Shown piece after piece: positions 30,219-43,555 of a stretch of DNA of 64,000 nucleotides (position 1 is its first letter; every line of letters begins with the position of its first letter). The stretch is from Spiroplasma taiwanense CT-1. GTDB taxonomy: Bacteria; Bacillota_I; Bacilli_A; Mycoplasmatales; Mycoplasmataceae. Position numbers and translations under genes: made by a program. Where the stretch lies: the NCBI RefSeq assembly GCF_000439435.1, contig NC_021846.1, positions 434,001 to 498,000 of the forward strand, in the 5' to 3' direction. The notes under the pieces were generated by a model. That model ran no database searches, had not been told where the DNA came from, and saw only the letters and a program-made list of their open reading frames with translations.

Positions 30219-30426
30219 TTTTTTAATTAAAAAAGTTCTTTTTTTGAGTAAATTTGAGATAAAAAAAACATTTTTGAACAAAAATGGTTAAAGTATTTAA
30301 TGTTTTTTTACAAAAAAAAACATTTTTCTATGTATAAAGCTAGTTTTTATGGGGCTTTTTCAATAAAATTTATTTTTCCTAGAAATTATGATATATTTAT
30401 TTTACTATATATAATGAGGTAGAGAT

Positions 30427-32361
30427 ATGGCAGAAAATAGTAATTTAAATTATACAGAAGATAGTATACAAATTTTAGAGGGTCTTGATGCTGTAAGAAA
30501 AAGACCAGGAATGTATATTGGTTCAACAGACTCAAGGGGATTACATCATTTAGTTTGGGAAATAGTGGATAACTCAATTGATGAGGCACTTGCAGGAATT
30601 TGTACTGAAATTAATGTATCAATCGAAAAGGATGGTTCGATTACTGTTAAAGATAATGGTAGAGGAGTTCCAATTGGAAGCTATAAAGGGACAAATCAAT
30701 CAACGCCTGAAATTATTTTTTCAGTTTTACATGCTGGGGGAAAATTTGGTGGAGATGGTTATAAAACTTCAGGAGGCTTACACGGAGTGGGCTCTTCTGT
30801 TGTAAATGCATTATCAAGTAAATTTAAAGTAATTATTCACAGAGATGGTTTGATCTCACAAATAAAATTTGCAAATGGGGGAAAACTTGTTCAGCCTTTA
30901 AAACAAACAGGTAATTCAAAACAAACAGGAACAACAGTTAATTTTTTACCAGATGAAACAATGTTTTCAACTGTTAAATTTTCTTTTTCAACAATTTCTG
31001 AGAGATTAAAAGAATCTGCACTTCTAAATTCAGGATTGAAAATAACTTTAAGAGATAATAGAAGTGATAAATATGTTGAGTATATTTATGAAAATGGTCT
31101 TACTGAATTTGTAAAAGAACTAAAAGGTGATCAAAAAGAAATAATTAGTCAGCCAATTTTAATTAAGGGAAATGAACAAGAAATTGATGTTGAAATTGCC
31201 ATGACTTATACAAGTGATTTTTCAGAAACAGTTTTAGGTTTTGCAAATAACGTTAAAACAAGTGATGGAGGTACTCATATTACAGGTTTTAGAACTGGAT
31301 TAGTAAAAGCATTAAATGATTATGGTAAAAATCAATCAATTCTAAAAGAAAAAGATAAAAAATTGGATTCTACAGATATAAAAGAAGGTTTAATAGCAAT
31401 TGTAACTGTAAAAATTCCAGAAAATTTAATTCAATATGAGGGACAAACAAAAGGTAAACTTGGAACTGTGGAAGCCAAAACAGCATGTGAAAGAGTTACA
31501 GAAGAAAGCATTAATTTTTGGTTGCAAGAAAATAAGATAATTGCAATTTCGATTATTGAAAAAGCATTACTTGCTCGTAGAGCGCGTGATGAAGCACGTA
31601 AGGCTCGTCAAGCAGTAAGAGATCAAAAAAATAAATTAAAATCTAGAACAATGCTTGGAAAATTAACTCCAGCACAAGGAAAAAATAAAACTTTAAACGA
31701 ATTATATTTAGTTGAAGGTGATTCAGCTGGTGGTAGTGCTAAATCGGGTAGAGATAGAAAATTTCAAGCGATCCTGCCATTACGTGGTAAAGTAATAAAT
31801 GCTGAGAAAACTAAATTAATAGATTTACTAAAAAATGAAGAAATTACAACAATTATTAATGCAATTGGTGCAGGAATTGGTAGTGATTTTGACATTTCGG
31901 ATGTTAATTATGGGAAAATAATAATAATGACCGATGCTGATACAGATGGTGCTCATATTCAAACATTACTACTAACTTTTTTTTACAGATATATGAAAGA
32001 ATTAATAATTAATAAAATGATTTATATTGCTATGCCTCCATTGTTCAAAATTACAACAAGTTCAAATAAAAAGGATTTTATGTATTTGTGAACTGAAGAA
32101 GAACTATCACAACATATGAAAAAATCTAAATCTAAAATAGAAATTCAAAGATATAAAGGTTTAGGTGAAATGAATGCAGATCAATTATGGGAAACAACAA
32201 TGGATCCAGAATATAGAAAATTGATTCAAGCAACAATTGATGATGCTCTATCTGCTGAAAATGCTTTTAGAACATTAATGGGAGATAATTCTGAAAAAAG
32301 AAAAGAATGAATTGAAGAAAATGTGAAATTCACTTTAGAAGAAAATGTTGATTTTATTTAA
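30427..32361 (+). CDS. parE: DNA topoisomerase IV subunit B
   Basis: 644-residue GHKL-type topoisomerase subunit: [34 protein letters not shown] (ATP site), [37 protein letters not shown] and [21 protein letters not shown] (TOPRIM), [18 protein letters not shown]. It supplies ATP hydrolysis for chromosome decatenation together with ParC. ParE rather than GyrB is chosen because a ParC gene follows on the same strand and no dnaA region is near. GAGGTAGAG precedes the ATG. Intact over its whole length. Confidence 0.92.
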
Positions 32362-32392
32362 TATAAAATAAAATTGGAGGGTAATTCAAATT

Positions 32393-33364
32393 ATGCAAGT
32401 TTTAACTTTTCAAAAAAAAATTAATTATATTTTAGAAAAAATTGCAGAATATAATAAGATAAATAATGATATTAAACGTTTTGGTATTTTTAATAGTTTT
32501 AATATTTTTCATGAAATTGATGGTGAAAATTTGTATTTTGATATGAAAAATACAGACGATGAAGGTGGTATTTCATTAGCTTCTATAATCTCAGAACAGT
32601 GGATTCAAATTAATACTTCATTAGATAATGAAATTAATTGATTGATAAAAACAATTAATCGTTTTATTGAAAAAGCAAAAGAATCAATGAAAAAAGCAAG
32701 AGAACTTGCAAAACCACATGTAGGAATATTGATTTATGATGAATTTACCGATTCCTATTATTTAAATCCAATTACAGGTCCAATTTTATTAAGATCTAAA
32801 GAAATTGCAAAAGAAATTTCTTCAACAAGAATAGATATCTTCAATATTTTTATCAATTTGAAATCAATTTTTCTGGAAGATCATCAATTGGGAGAGATTA
32901 TTGGAAAATCTTCAGAATTCATTATTGAAAAAATACATAAATCTTTAAAATTTATTAAAGAATCAGAACTAAAACTTGCAAGAATTGAAGGAATACCAAG
33001 ATATGTTGCCAACTTAATACAAAATAATGATAAATTATTATTTAATTCATATGCAACTGTTGATTTTGGTCTAGAAATAATAAAAATAAATAAAGTAAAT
33101 GAAGTTTTAATAGAAGCTGAAAAACTCAAAATTGATCAATTAGAAAAAATATATCTTCAAGTGAGAAGAGATGAGGAAGTATCAAAAATCATGATTGATT
33201 TAGCTAGAAGTTTAATTTCAAAAAATGATCCTAAAATGTATTTTCAAGAGGGGTCATCAGGGTTATGGTTTCTTTCAAAAGAAGGAAAAAAAACAATTCA
33301 AAATTTAAATATCATTGATTTTATTGATAATGATATTAATGAAATTAATTTTGAGATTAACTAG
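32393..33364 (+). CDS. Unknown protein between parE and parC (323 aa)
   Basis: GGAGGG lies 11 bases before the ATG; spacing to parE is 31 bases and to parC 12 bases, so the three genes form one unit. The product is soluble, acidic and mostly helical, with probable coiled coil, and no motif I know. One TGA codon is Trp. A gene inserted between the two subunits of topoisomerase IV is unusual. It may modulate the enzyme or simply be carried along; no evidence for either. Confidence 0.75.
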
Positions 33365-33376
33365 GAGGAATGAAAA

Positions 33377-36031
33377 ATGTCAAATAATAAGGAAAAGGGA
33401 ATTTTAAATTACTCACTTGAGGATTTGATGAGTGATAGATTTGGAAGATATGCAAAGTATATTATTCAAGAAAGAGCACTTCCAGATGTAAGAGATGGCT
33501 TAAAACCTGTTCAAAGACGTATTTTATTTACTATGAATGAATTAAACTTAACTCATGATAAAGCATATAAAAAATCAGCACGTATTGTTGGGGATGTAAT
33601 TGGTAAATATCACCCACATGGAGACACTTCTGTTTATGACGCATTAGTGCGTATGTCTCAACATTGAAAACTTAATGTCCCATTAGTGGATATGCATGGT
33701 AATAATGGTTCAATTGATGGTGATAGTGCAGCTGCTATGCGTTATACTGAAACAAGATTATCAAAAATAGCAAGTACTTTACTTGCAGATTTACAAAAAA
33801 ATACAGTATTATTTGCTCCCAATTATGATGATAGTGAAAAAGAACCAACAGTTCTTCCAGGTTATTTTCCAAATATTTTAGTAAATGGTGCAACAGGTAT
33901 TGCAGCAGGTTATGCAACAAATATGCCACCTCATAATATTGGAGAAGTAATTGACGCTACAATTGCAACAATAAAAAAACCAAATATTAAACTTGATGAA
34001 ATTTGTAAAATAATAAAAGGGCCAGATTTCCCAACAGGAGGAATTTTAATGGGCCAAGAAGGAATAGAATTTGCTTTTGAAACCGGTAAGGGAAGAGTTA
34101 TTCTTCAATCAAAAATGCATAAAGAAGAAAATAAAATTGTAATTGATGAAATTCCTTATGAAGTAGTAAAACAAGATTTGATCAGAAAAATTGGAGATGT
34201 AATTGATGCAAATCAACAAATTGAAGTAAAAGAAGTTAGAGATGAAACAGATAGAACTGGTTTAAGAATTGTTATTGAGTTATCAGAAAAAGCAGACTAT
34301 GATTTAACAAGAAAATTTTTATTAAAAAATACTCCTTTGCAAATTTCTTATAATTATAATAATGTTGTAATTGTGGATAAACAACCAAAGCAATTGGGAA
34401 TAATTTCAATATTAAAAGCTTATATCAGCCATTACAAGGATGTTTTTACAAAAAAAACTAAATTTGATTTAGATAAAGCAGAAAAAAGATTAGAAATAAT
34501 TGATGGTTTAATTAAAGCAATTTCTATTTTAGATGAAGTAATTAAAATAATTAGAGAATCTTCAAACAGAAGTGATGCTATTTTAAATTTAATTAATAAA
34601 TATCAATTTACAGAAACACAAGCAATTGCAATTGTAGATTTAAGATTATATAGATTAACTTCAACTGATGTTGTTAAATTAGAAGAAGAAAAAAATGAAC
34701 TTGTTAAATTAATAAGTGACTTTAAACAAATTCTTGGAGAGCCAAAAGTTTTAGATAATAAAATTATTAAACAATTAACAGAAACTAAAAATGAATTTAA
34801 TGTTGCAAGAAGAAGTGAAGTTGTAAAAGAAATCGAAAATATTGAAGTAGAATTCAAAAAAACAATTGTTGAAAAAGATTATACAATTTGAATATCACAA
34901 GATGGATATTTAAAGGCAATTGAAGATTCACAATTAGGAAAACATCCAATGAGTGATTTTAAAAGGAAGCCAAATGATATTTGAATATCGCAAGTTCCTG
35001 CTTCAAGTTTAGATTTTTTATTGCTTGTTTCAAGTGCTGGAACTTACTATTCAATTCCAGTTTATAAAATAACTCCAAGTAAATGAAAAGAAACAGGAAT
35101 GCATATTAATCAAGTAGCAACAATATCAGGACAAGAAAAAATTTTGGCTGCTTTTGTTGTTCATAAGTTTGCAAATGCTAAACAAGAAATTCTTTTAGCA
35201 ACAAAAAAAGGAATGATAAAACGTACTCCTATTGAGGATTTAGAAACAAAAATGTTTTCAAAACCTTTTAGAATTATGAAATTACAATCAGAAGATGAAT
35301 TAGTATCTGCATCATTGGTTACTTCAAAAACAAAAACAGTTACAATGTTAACAAGAACTGGTTTTGCTGTTAGATATGACATTTCTGAAATTCCAAGTGC
35401 AAGTGCAAGTGCAAAAGGTGTCAAATCAACAGTGGTAAAAGATGAAGATATTGTTGCAGGAAAAGCATTTTCAGAAGGTAATATTTTAATTATTACAAAC
35501 AAAGGAAATGTTAAAAAAATTAAACAAGATCATGTTCCAATTATGAATAGACCAAAACGTGGTGTAAGATTGTATCCTTGAAATAAAAAACGAGATGAAT
35601 TTGCTACTTTTTTATATAATGTACAACAAAATGATATTTTAAACATTTTAGATGAAGAAGATAATTTAACTCAGTTACATGTTAAAAATTTTAAATTTGC
35701 AGATTCAGAAGATGTTCCTGAGGATTTGGATATACCTGAGATTATAACTTCAACTTTGGAAAAATCATTTATAATTAAAAATGGTGATATTCCACCTGCT
35801 CCAAAAAGTGGTGATGATGAAAATAATGGAAGTAAGGGACATTCAACACCAAGTTCAAGTAGAAATTTAAAACTAGAGAATAAAGAAAAAACTAATCAAC
35901 CAAAAGGTGATAAAGTTTTAAAATCAAAAACAGAAGAAATTGTAAATATTGTATCAGAACAAAAAGAATTAAAAACAATAAATGATGAAGATACAAGTGA
36001 ATTGAAAATTGATGTAGAAGATTTAATATAA
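33377..36031 (+). CDS. parC: DNA topoisomerase IV subunit A
   Basis: 884 aa. [29 protein letters not shown], the winged-helix region [22 protein letters not shown], and [11 protein letters not shown] with catalytic Tyr123 define the breakage-reunion subunit; beta-propeller blades follow (for example [28 protein letters not shown]). The last ~100 residues (from about PEDLDIPEI) are a low-complexity charged tail absent from most ParC proteins. Intact; several TGA-Trp codons. AGGAGG precedes the ATG. Confidence 0.93.
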
Positions 36032-36057
36032 AATGACAAATAATTGTCATTTTTTTG
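36030..36057 (+). terminator. Terminator after parC
   Basis: AAATGACAA-ATAA-TTGTCATTT hairpin followed by T5-G-T6, at the parC stop codon. Confidence 0.8.
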
Positions 36058-36295
36058 TTTTTTAATAAATAAAAATTTTTAATTATTTTAAAAAGATAAT
36101 TTACAAATAAAATGGTATAAATAATATGGACTAAAAATAGCACATAAAAAAAGAAAGACTTTTGTCTTTCTTGCCTAAAAGATCACGTACTTAACATACG
36201 TTTAAAATTCAAAGTTTATTTGATTCTCCCTAAAAATCTTTAAATAATAATAAATAGAATTTCAAAAAAAGTCAATAGAAAAAGGTGTCAAAGAA

Positions 36296-37016
36296 ATGTA
36301 TATTTCAATTGATGAATCTGGTGTTGATAATCCTGTTATAAATAATTATATGATTATAGGAGGTTTTTTTGTAAGAGCATTTCTCAAGCTAGATCTATTC
36401 ATAAAAAAATTGAAAAGGAAATTAAATTAAAAAGAGGATGAATTGTTGAAAACTCAAAAGAATTAAAAGCAAAAAATTTGAATTATAAGGAAAAGATATT
36501 TATCTTAAATGAAATTACAAAAATTAAAAACTTTGTCCCATTTTGTATTTATTTTGATACAAAAAATAAAAATTTATTAAAAAATTTAAAAATCCAAATG
36601 AAAAGTATAATTTTTTATTAAACCAATTATTAGATAATTTATACTTTGAACACTTAAAAATTAATAATATTGTTAATTTAATAATTCATTTGGATAATAG
36701 AACAATAAAGACAAGTTTCAAATTATCTGTAAAAAAATATATTTCAAATAATTCAAATTTAGGATATAAAATAGAAATTTTAGAAGCAAAATTTTTAAAT
36801 TTAAAAAATAACAGAGATATTCAAATAGCAGATTATATTGCAATTTATTATTTTGGAAAACTAAATTATCCACTAACAGATAAGGTCTCAAAAGATATTG
36901 ATTCAATTTATAAAAAATTTATTTATAATTATCCATCAAATTATATTAAACATCAAACAATTATAACCAAAAAAGAAGTTGGTAATAATTTTGTAGTTTT
37001 AATTAAAAAAATGTAA
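36296..37016 (+). pseudogene. DUF3800-like protein, frameshifted
   Basis: The start MYISIDESGVDNPVINNYMIIGGFF matches the first strand of DUF3800 proteins (acidic DESG motif). Further pieces in shifted frames are ENSKELKAKNLNYKEKIFIL, LIIHLDNRTIKTSFK and NNRDIQIADYIAIYYFG, where D-R and I-Q-x-A-D-Y/L are also DUF3800 features. At least two frameshifts (about 36380 and 36595-36610) separate them. DUF3800 has an RNase H-like fold and is common in mobile or defence regions. Not functional as it stands. Confidence 0.7.
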
Positions 37017-37211
37017 ATGAATATAGCTAATTTGAATTTGCAAATATCTATAGAAGATATTCAAAAAACAGTGTATAAAATGGAAAATATAACTTTAACA
37101 AAATTTGCAAATAACACTTTATTAATTCAAGGGAATAAATTAAAAATTAAAAATTTTTTTAAAGAAAATTTTAGTGATTTATTAGTAACTTTTAAAAAAT
37201 TATTTTTTTAA
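37017..37211 (+). CDS. Possible small protein (64 aa)
   Basis: ATG follows directly after the TAA of the DUF3800 frame with no ribosome site. The product is soluble with alternating strands and a basic C-terminus. Might depend on coupling to the upstream gene, which is broken. Doubtful. Confidence 0.35.
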   Translation: MNIANLNLQISIEDIQKTVYKMENITLTKFANNTLLIQGNKLKIKNFFKENFSDLLVTFKKLFF

Positions 37212-37276
37212 ATTTATTGTACTTATTTAATAAAAATTAATTAAAATAAAAAAGATGTTATTAATTTGGAGGTATT

Positions 37277-39499
37277 ATGAAAACTTACAAAGGAAAAATT
37301 AATAAATTTCTTTTTAAAGGAAGCAACGGCTATGGCGTTGCTCTTTTTACTTTGTTTGAAAATTCAAAAAAAGCATTAATAATTGTTGGTACAATTTCGA
37401 CAATGGAAAGTGAAGTTATTTATGAAATAACAGGAACAGAAGTTGAAGATTTTAAAAGAAAACAAGTTAACTTTAGTGTAACAAGTTTTAAGCAAACAAA
37501 ATCATTCGATAAAGAAGGGTTAATAAAATATTTAAGTTCACCTTTATTTCCTACAGTTGGTAAAAAATTAGCAGAGCAAATCGTTGAGAAATTTAGCGAA
37601 AATATTTTTGAAGAAGTTCTTGAAAATAAGCAATTATTATTAGAAGTAAGTGGAATGACTGAAGCAAAAGCTGAAATAATTTATGATGTAATTGAAAAAA
37701 ATTTTAGTGATAAAAATATTTTAAATATTTTTATTCAAAATAATTTAAAAATAGAATTTTGAAATGAATTAAAAAATGAGATTAAAGATGAAAATTTAAT
37801 TGAAGATATTTTAAAAACATCATTTTATCAATATGCGTATGATCATAAATTTTTTCCTTTTGAAGAAGTTGACAAAGTTGCCTTACAATTTGGTCAAAAT
37901 ATTAAAGGTGAAGAAAGAGTTGCTTGATATTCACACGAAATAGTAAAAAAAATATTATTTTCTACAGGTAATACTTATACTAATTTTATAAATTTATATA
38001 AAGAATTTAGTTTAAAATTACCATTAAATATTTCTCAAGTAGAATTTGAACAATTTTTAGTTTATGCAAAAACTCAAAAAATATTGTATTTTAAGGATAA
38101 AAAAATATATACAAAAGAAAGTTTTGAAGATGAAGTTTACATTGCAAAAGAATTAGCAAACTTGAAAAAACGTTCTTCTTTTATTAATAATGATTTTGAT
38201 TTTGACAATTTATTACAAATTGTTCAAGAATTTTTTAGTAATAAAATGAATAAACCTGACTTTAAGTATAATGTTGAACAAATTGAAGCAATTAAAAATT
38301 TTGTAAATAATGGTGTTTCAATTGTTACTGGTGGTCCTGGAACTGGAAAAACTACAGTTATTGCAGCTATTGTAAAAATGTATGAATTAATTTTTAAAAA
38401 TGCTGAATTTGCAATAACTGCACCAACTGGTCGAGCAGCTGGAAAAATTAAAGATGATTCAGGTTATAAAACTTCAACAATTCATCGTCTATTACAGTAT
38501 ACAGGAAACGATAATTTTGAGGCAAATGAAACAAAACCAATATATAAGGATTTAGTTATAATTGATGAGTGCTCAATGATTGATAATCATTTATTTGCTT
38601 CTCTTTTAAAAGGAATAAAAGGTATTAAAAAAATAGTTTTAGTTGGTGATGTTGAGCAACTTCCAAGTGTTAGTTATGGGAATCTTTTTGAAGACTTAAT
38701 AAATTGTAGTGAATTTTCTACAACAAAATTGAAAATTAATAATAGACAAAAAGAATCAGATGGAGGAGAAAATTTAATAATTAAGCTTGCAAACGTAGTA
38801 AGAGATGAAGAAATTGAAAATTTCGATTTTATAAATTCATCTAATGTGAATTTTTTATTTAATTCAGAATCAATGGAGTTATTAAAAAAATTAAAAACTA
38901 ATTATTTAAATTTAAATCCGAATTCATTACAAGAACAATTAACAGATATTCAAGTTATTGCTCCAATGTATAAAGAACAGTTAGGAATTACAAATCTTAA
39001 TAAAATTCTTCAAGGTATTGTAAATCCAAATAATTTAAATTCATACAAAAGGTTTGATTATGAATTTAGATATAATGATAAAGTAATGTACACAGAAAAT
39101 GACCCATTTTTAGAATTATCAAATGGTGATGTTGGATTTATTAATAAATTTGAATATTTAAATAATAAATTAAGAGAAGCTGTTTTGACATTTAGTGAAA
39201 GAAAAATTGAAATGGGTTTAAAAGCCTTTAATAATGTAACATTAAATTATGTTTGTTCAATTCATAAAACTCAGGGTAGTGAATATAAAAATGTTTTTAT
39301 TGTTTTAGACAATTCAAATAGAACAACAAATTTTTTTGTAAATAAAAAAATGATTTACACTGCGATCACTCGTGCAAAAGAAAAATTATTTATTCTTTCA
39401 GATAAACAAACTTTTATAAATGCTTGTTTAAAACAATCAATTCAAAGAGAAACAACTCTGAAAAATTTTATCATTGAGGAATTTAAAAATTATTTATAA
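37277..39499 (+). CDS. recD2: RecD2-type DNA helicase
   Basis: 740-residue SF1 helicase of the RecD-like YrrC family. An N-terminal OB-like region and helix-hairpin-helix part (SSPLFPTVGKKLAEQIVEKF, LLEVSGMTEAKAEII) precede Walker A GGPGTGKTT, TAPTGRAAGK, STIHRLL, Walker B IIDECSMID, GDVEQLPSVSYGN, and the late motifs CSIHKTQGSEYKNV and YTAITRAKEKL. RecD2 unwinds 5'-3' and acts in DNA repair without RecBC. TTGGAGG precedes the ATG. Complete; TGA-Trp codons present. Confidence 0.93.
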
Positions 39500-39518
39500 T
39501 AAAGAAGAGGTAAAATAA

Positions 39519-40706
39519 ATGAAGAATAAAAATATTTTCATTACAAATATAATTTTGGCAATATTGATTATTATTACTCTTATAGTTACATTAGTACAAT
39601 TACTTTCAATTGATGTTTCAAAAGAGTTAAATATTTGAAGTTGTAAACTTAATGATTTTTCAAAAAAACTTGAAACAAATATTTCAAATCCAATTGATTT
39701 AGCTTATTTTTTATTTGGGTTTATTGGATTTTCAGAATTAATAGCACACAATTCAATTTCAATGATTTTATTTGCTATTGGGTGAGTTGTATTTTTACCA
39801 ATTTTATTCATATTATTTTCATTTTTTTTAACAACATATATAACATTATTTTGTGTAAAAAGAATAAGAAGAGAAATGGATTATAAAACTGTAAAGACTG
39901 CTGGAAAATGAGGAATGTATGCTTCTTTTTTATCTTCAATATTATTTTCATTAATAGCATTGCTTTTAGTTTCTTTTTTAGAACCTTCTTTTAATAAGAG
40001 TCAACTATCAAGCAATCTGCAATTAACTAAAAATTATGATGCTTTTTCAATAATTACTTTACTAACTTATTTAACAAATTCAACTATTTTTGGAGCAGCA
40101 TCAAATGACTTTTTAGAATTTTTAGGTCAAAATTTTAATCTTCCTTTATTTATTACAACAGTTATATTTTTAGTAATTTTTTTACCAATTAATGGTTTAG
40201 CATTAGTATTCTTTTCTTCAATGTGAGTTTCTACTTTCATTACTGATAGAGGTGGAACACATTCTAAATTTTGATTGTGATTAAAAAATATTAGAATTGA
40301 TTCAAAAAGAGAATATTATGGTCTTGTATTTAAAAATATTTGATTATGACTTCTTGTTGTTAGTTTCTTTATTACAATTTTAATGCCAGGCTTAATACAC
40401 CCATATGAAAATCTAACTCAAATATTAATTGCAGTGTTTTTTATAATAATAGCACCATTAGTTTTTTTACCAATTATGGTAGGAATTTATATGGCTGCAA
40501 AAATTAAAAGATTTAATTATAATTTATTAATGTTTGTACAAATACTTGTTTTATTATTTACAGTTTTGGCATTACAAATTAATATTTGAATTTTTTTAAA
40601 AGCAGATATAAATGTATCAACAACAATTAGTTGTTTAGTACCGTTAATAACTATTTCTTTAGCAATGTTTGGATTTTTTGGATTTATAAAATTTCAAAAA
40701 AGATAA
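39519..40706 (+). CDS. Multi-pass membrane protein (395 aa)
   Basis: Follows recD2 by 19 bases with GAAGAGG as ribosome site. Eight or so hydrophobic segments are spread over the length, with small polar loops and a basic turn (KRIRREMDYK) in the middle. No transporter signature is recognised. Many TGA-Trp codons. Conserved membrane protein of unknown role. Confidence 0.7.
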
Positions 40707-40864
40707 TTAATTTTTAGAAACAATATCATTAATTGTTTTTCTGGTATTAATGAATCTTTACTATTTAAACAAAAATAATATTAAATAAACCTTTTAGGTG
40801 ATTTTTTCTTTTTTTGATCTTTTTAAATTTATTGTCTTAAAATATTAAAGATAGGAGTTTTAAT

Positions 40865-42010
40865 ATGATAATCAAAAATGCAAAAATTGTTTTAGAAAAT
40901 GAAATTATTGAAAAGGGTTGAATTGAAATAGAAAATGAAATAATAAAATCTATTAATAATGGAGAAACTGATTTAGACGGAATTAATGCAAATTTAAATT
41001 GATTAGTTCCAGGTTTTATTGACTGCCATGTTCATGGAGGATATGGAGTTGATTTTGAGACTGGTACTATTGAGGGATATAAAAAATTTGCAAAATTAGT
41101 AGCTCAAGAGGGAATTACAAGTTATGTCCAAGGAAGTGTAACTAATTCTAAAAAAAATAATCATAAATATTTTACTGAATTTAAAAAATTTATGAAAGAT
41201 CAAGAAAAATTGAGTTCAAAATGTTTGGGATGTCATTTGGAAGGCCCATTTATTTCACCAGAAAAAAAAGGTGCTCATGAATTAGAACTATTAGAACTAC
41301 CAAATATTAATTCATTGCAAGAATTAATTGAACTATCAGATAATAATATTAAAATTGTAACTTTTGCACCAGATCTTCAAGATGGTACTTTTACAAAATA
41401 TTTAATAGAGAATAAAATAATTCCAAGTGCAGGTCATACAAATATTAGTTTTTCAGATTGTCGAAAAGATTTTAATTTAGGTGTAAGACACATTACGCAT
41501 TTATTTAATGGAATGAGTGGTGTTTCACAATATGAACCTGGTTTAGCAACATGAGCTTTATATAACGATGAAATTTTGTGTGAATTAATAACAGATGGTA
41601 TTCATATTCACCCAGATACCTTAAAATTAATTTATAAATTAAAAGGTCCTGAAAAAATTTGTATAATAACTGATGCAATGAATGCAAAAGGTTTAAGTGA
41701 TGGTGAATATAAATTAGGGAATTTGGAAGTTATAAAAAAAGGAATGAAAGTTTCTTTAAAAGAAAGTGGTCTTTTAGCAGGTGCTGGGGCTACATATGAT
41801 CATAATATTAGAGTAATGAAAAAAACAATAGAAAATTTATCAATGAGTGATTTAATAAAAATGACTTCAATTAATATTGCCAAACAATTAAATATTTTTG
41901 AAAAAACAGGAAGTATTGAAATAAATAAAAAAGCAGATTTGGTAATTTTGAATAAAGATTTATTTGTTGAAAAAACAATTATTGAAGGTAAAATTTCATA
42001 TGAAAAGTAG
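40865..42010 (+). CDS. nagA: N-acetylglucosamine-6-phosphate deacetylase
   Basis: 381-residue amidohydrolase: metal site DCHVHGG, GCHLEGPFISPEKKGAH, SAGHTNISF, ITHLFNGMSG, DGIHIHPDTLKLIYK and ITDAMNAKG are the NagA landmarks. It removes acetate from GlcNAc-6-P, feeding glucosamine-6-P into glycolysis. ATAGGAG lies eight bases before the ATG. First gene of a tight run with a membrane protein, an oxidoreductase and deoC. Confidence 0.93.
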
Positions 42011-42581
42011 TTCAATAAACCCCAAAAGTTTTTTAATAGTAAAATTTTTATTAACTGTTAGTTTATTTTTAAATTACACTATTAATTTAGTTGTTTTGTT
42101 AAATGTATTAAAAAGTCAATATAATAATTTTTGAATTGATAGAAATCTTTATTTTTCTTTACAAATTGTTCTATTTATATTTTCTGTAATTGCTTTTTTA
42201 TTATTTATACTAATTAGATTTCACTTACACAAGAAAATGCAATATAAATATAACAAAAAGGAACTTATTCAAATATTTTTACTTTGTATATTTGTTTTTC
42301 TTATCATAACAATGAGTCTTATTGTAATTTTTATAGATAGTTATTATTCTATTAATAAACTTGCATTTGTAATTTCATTAACTATAATTGAAATTGCTTT
42401 TGGTATTACTTCTTCAATTCTTGAAAGTTTTTCAAGAATTAATGAACAAGCAATTGTTAATAGAGAATGAAAATTAGAACCAAAAGACAATTTACTTGAA
42501 GAGGAAAAAAATGAAATAAAATCTACACAAAAAAATAAAGTTAAAAATCCATTTTTAGAAGGAGAAGATATAGATGATTAA
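42000..42581 (+). CDS. Four-TM membrane protein (193 aa)
   Basis: The ATG overlaps the 3' end of nagA by eleven bases and the stop overlaps the next ATG, so it is translationally linked on both sides. Four membrane helices (about residues 12-35, 50-74, 87-109, 118-140) are followed by a charged tail. Family not recognised; location suggests membership of the aminosugar unit. Confidence 0.7.
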
Positions 42582-43554
42582 ATTTGCAACTATAGGAACT
42601 TCAATTATAACAGAAGAATTTATAAAATCAGCAATTAAAAATCCAAATATTAAAATAACTTGTTGTTATTCAAGAGATAAAGTAAAAGCAAAAGAATTAA
42701 TCAAGAAATTTCAATTATATGCAAAAGCAGTAGATCAATTTGAAATTTTAGTAGATGAAATTGATGCAATTTATATTGCTTCTCCAAATGGTTTACATTA
42801 TGAACAAGCAAAATACTTTTTATTGCAACAAAAACATGTTTTTTTAGAAAAACCTTTAACATTAAAATATGAACAAGCAATTGAATTATTTGAAATTGCA
42901 AATAAAAATAATGTAATTTTAATGGAAGCTTATAAAACAGTACATGCTCCTCAATTTTCAAATTTAATTGAGTTTGTAAAAAATTTTCAACCTTTTATGG
43001 CAAGTTTTAATTTAAATAAATATTCTTCAAGAATGCAAAAAGTTAAACTTGGAATATATGATTCTGTTTTTGATGCAAATTTAGGGAAAGGTTCAACATA
43101 TGATTTATTAGTTTATCCAGTTGAATTAAGTATTGCTTTATTTGGACCTGTAAAAGAATTAAAAGCAATGGGACAAAAGTTACCAAATGGAAGTGGTTTA
43201 AATGATTATGTAATTATAAAACATGAAAATGATGTAATTGTGAGTATAGTTTGTAGCAAAGCAAGTGAAGGGAAAATTAATAATCAAATTTTATCTGATA
43301 ATGCAACATTAGTATTTAATAATGTAATTCAGTTGGAAAAAGTAGAACTATATAACAATATTGATTCTAGTAAAAAGGTATTATTCGTAAAAGATGAAAA
43401 TCAAAATTTATTTGATTATGAATTATCTGTATTTTGTAAAATGATATTGACAAATAATTTTGATTTAAGAGATTATTTACTTGAGACTTCATGTGAAGCA
43501 GTAAGAGTTTTAAATTTGATTGAAAAAAATCAAGAAGAATTAGGAGAAAATTAA
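42574..43554 (+). CDS. Gfo/Idh/MocA-family oxidoreductase
   Basis: 326 aa. N-terminal Rossmann strand [16 protein letters not shown], then [32 protein letters not shown], which holds the family EKP motif, and [11 protein letters not shown]. Members oxidise or reduce sugars and related compounds with NAD(P). GGAGAAG is seven bases upstream and the gene overlaps the membrane protein gene. Substrate cannot be told; the nagA/deoC setting suggests a sugar derivative. Confidence 0.88.
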   Translation: MIKFATIGTSIITEEFIKSAIKNPNIKITCCYSRDKVKAKELIKKFQLYAKAVDQFEILVDEIDAIYIASPNGLHYEQAKYFLLQQKHVFLEKPLTLKYEQAIELFEIANKNNVILMEAYKTVHAPQFSNLIEFVKNFQPFMASFNLNKYSSRMQKVKLGIYDSVFDANLGKGSTYDLLVYPVELSIALFGPVKELKAMGQKLPNGSGLNDYVIIKHENDVIVSIVCSKASEGKINNQILSDNATLVFNNVIQLEKVELYNNIDSSKKVLFVKDENQNLFDYELSVFCKMILTNNFDLRDYLLETSCEAVRVLNLIEKNQEELGEN

Positions 43555-43555
43555 A

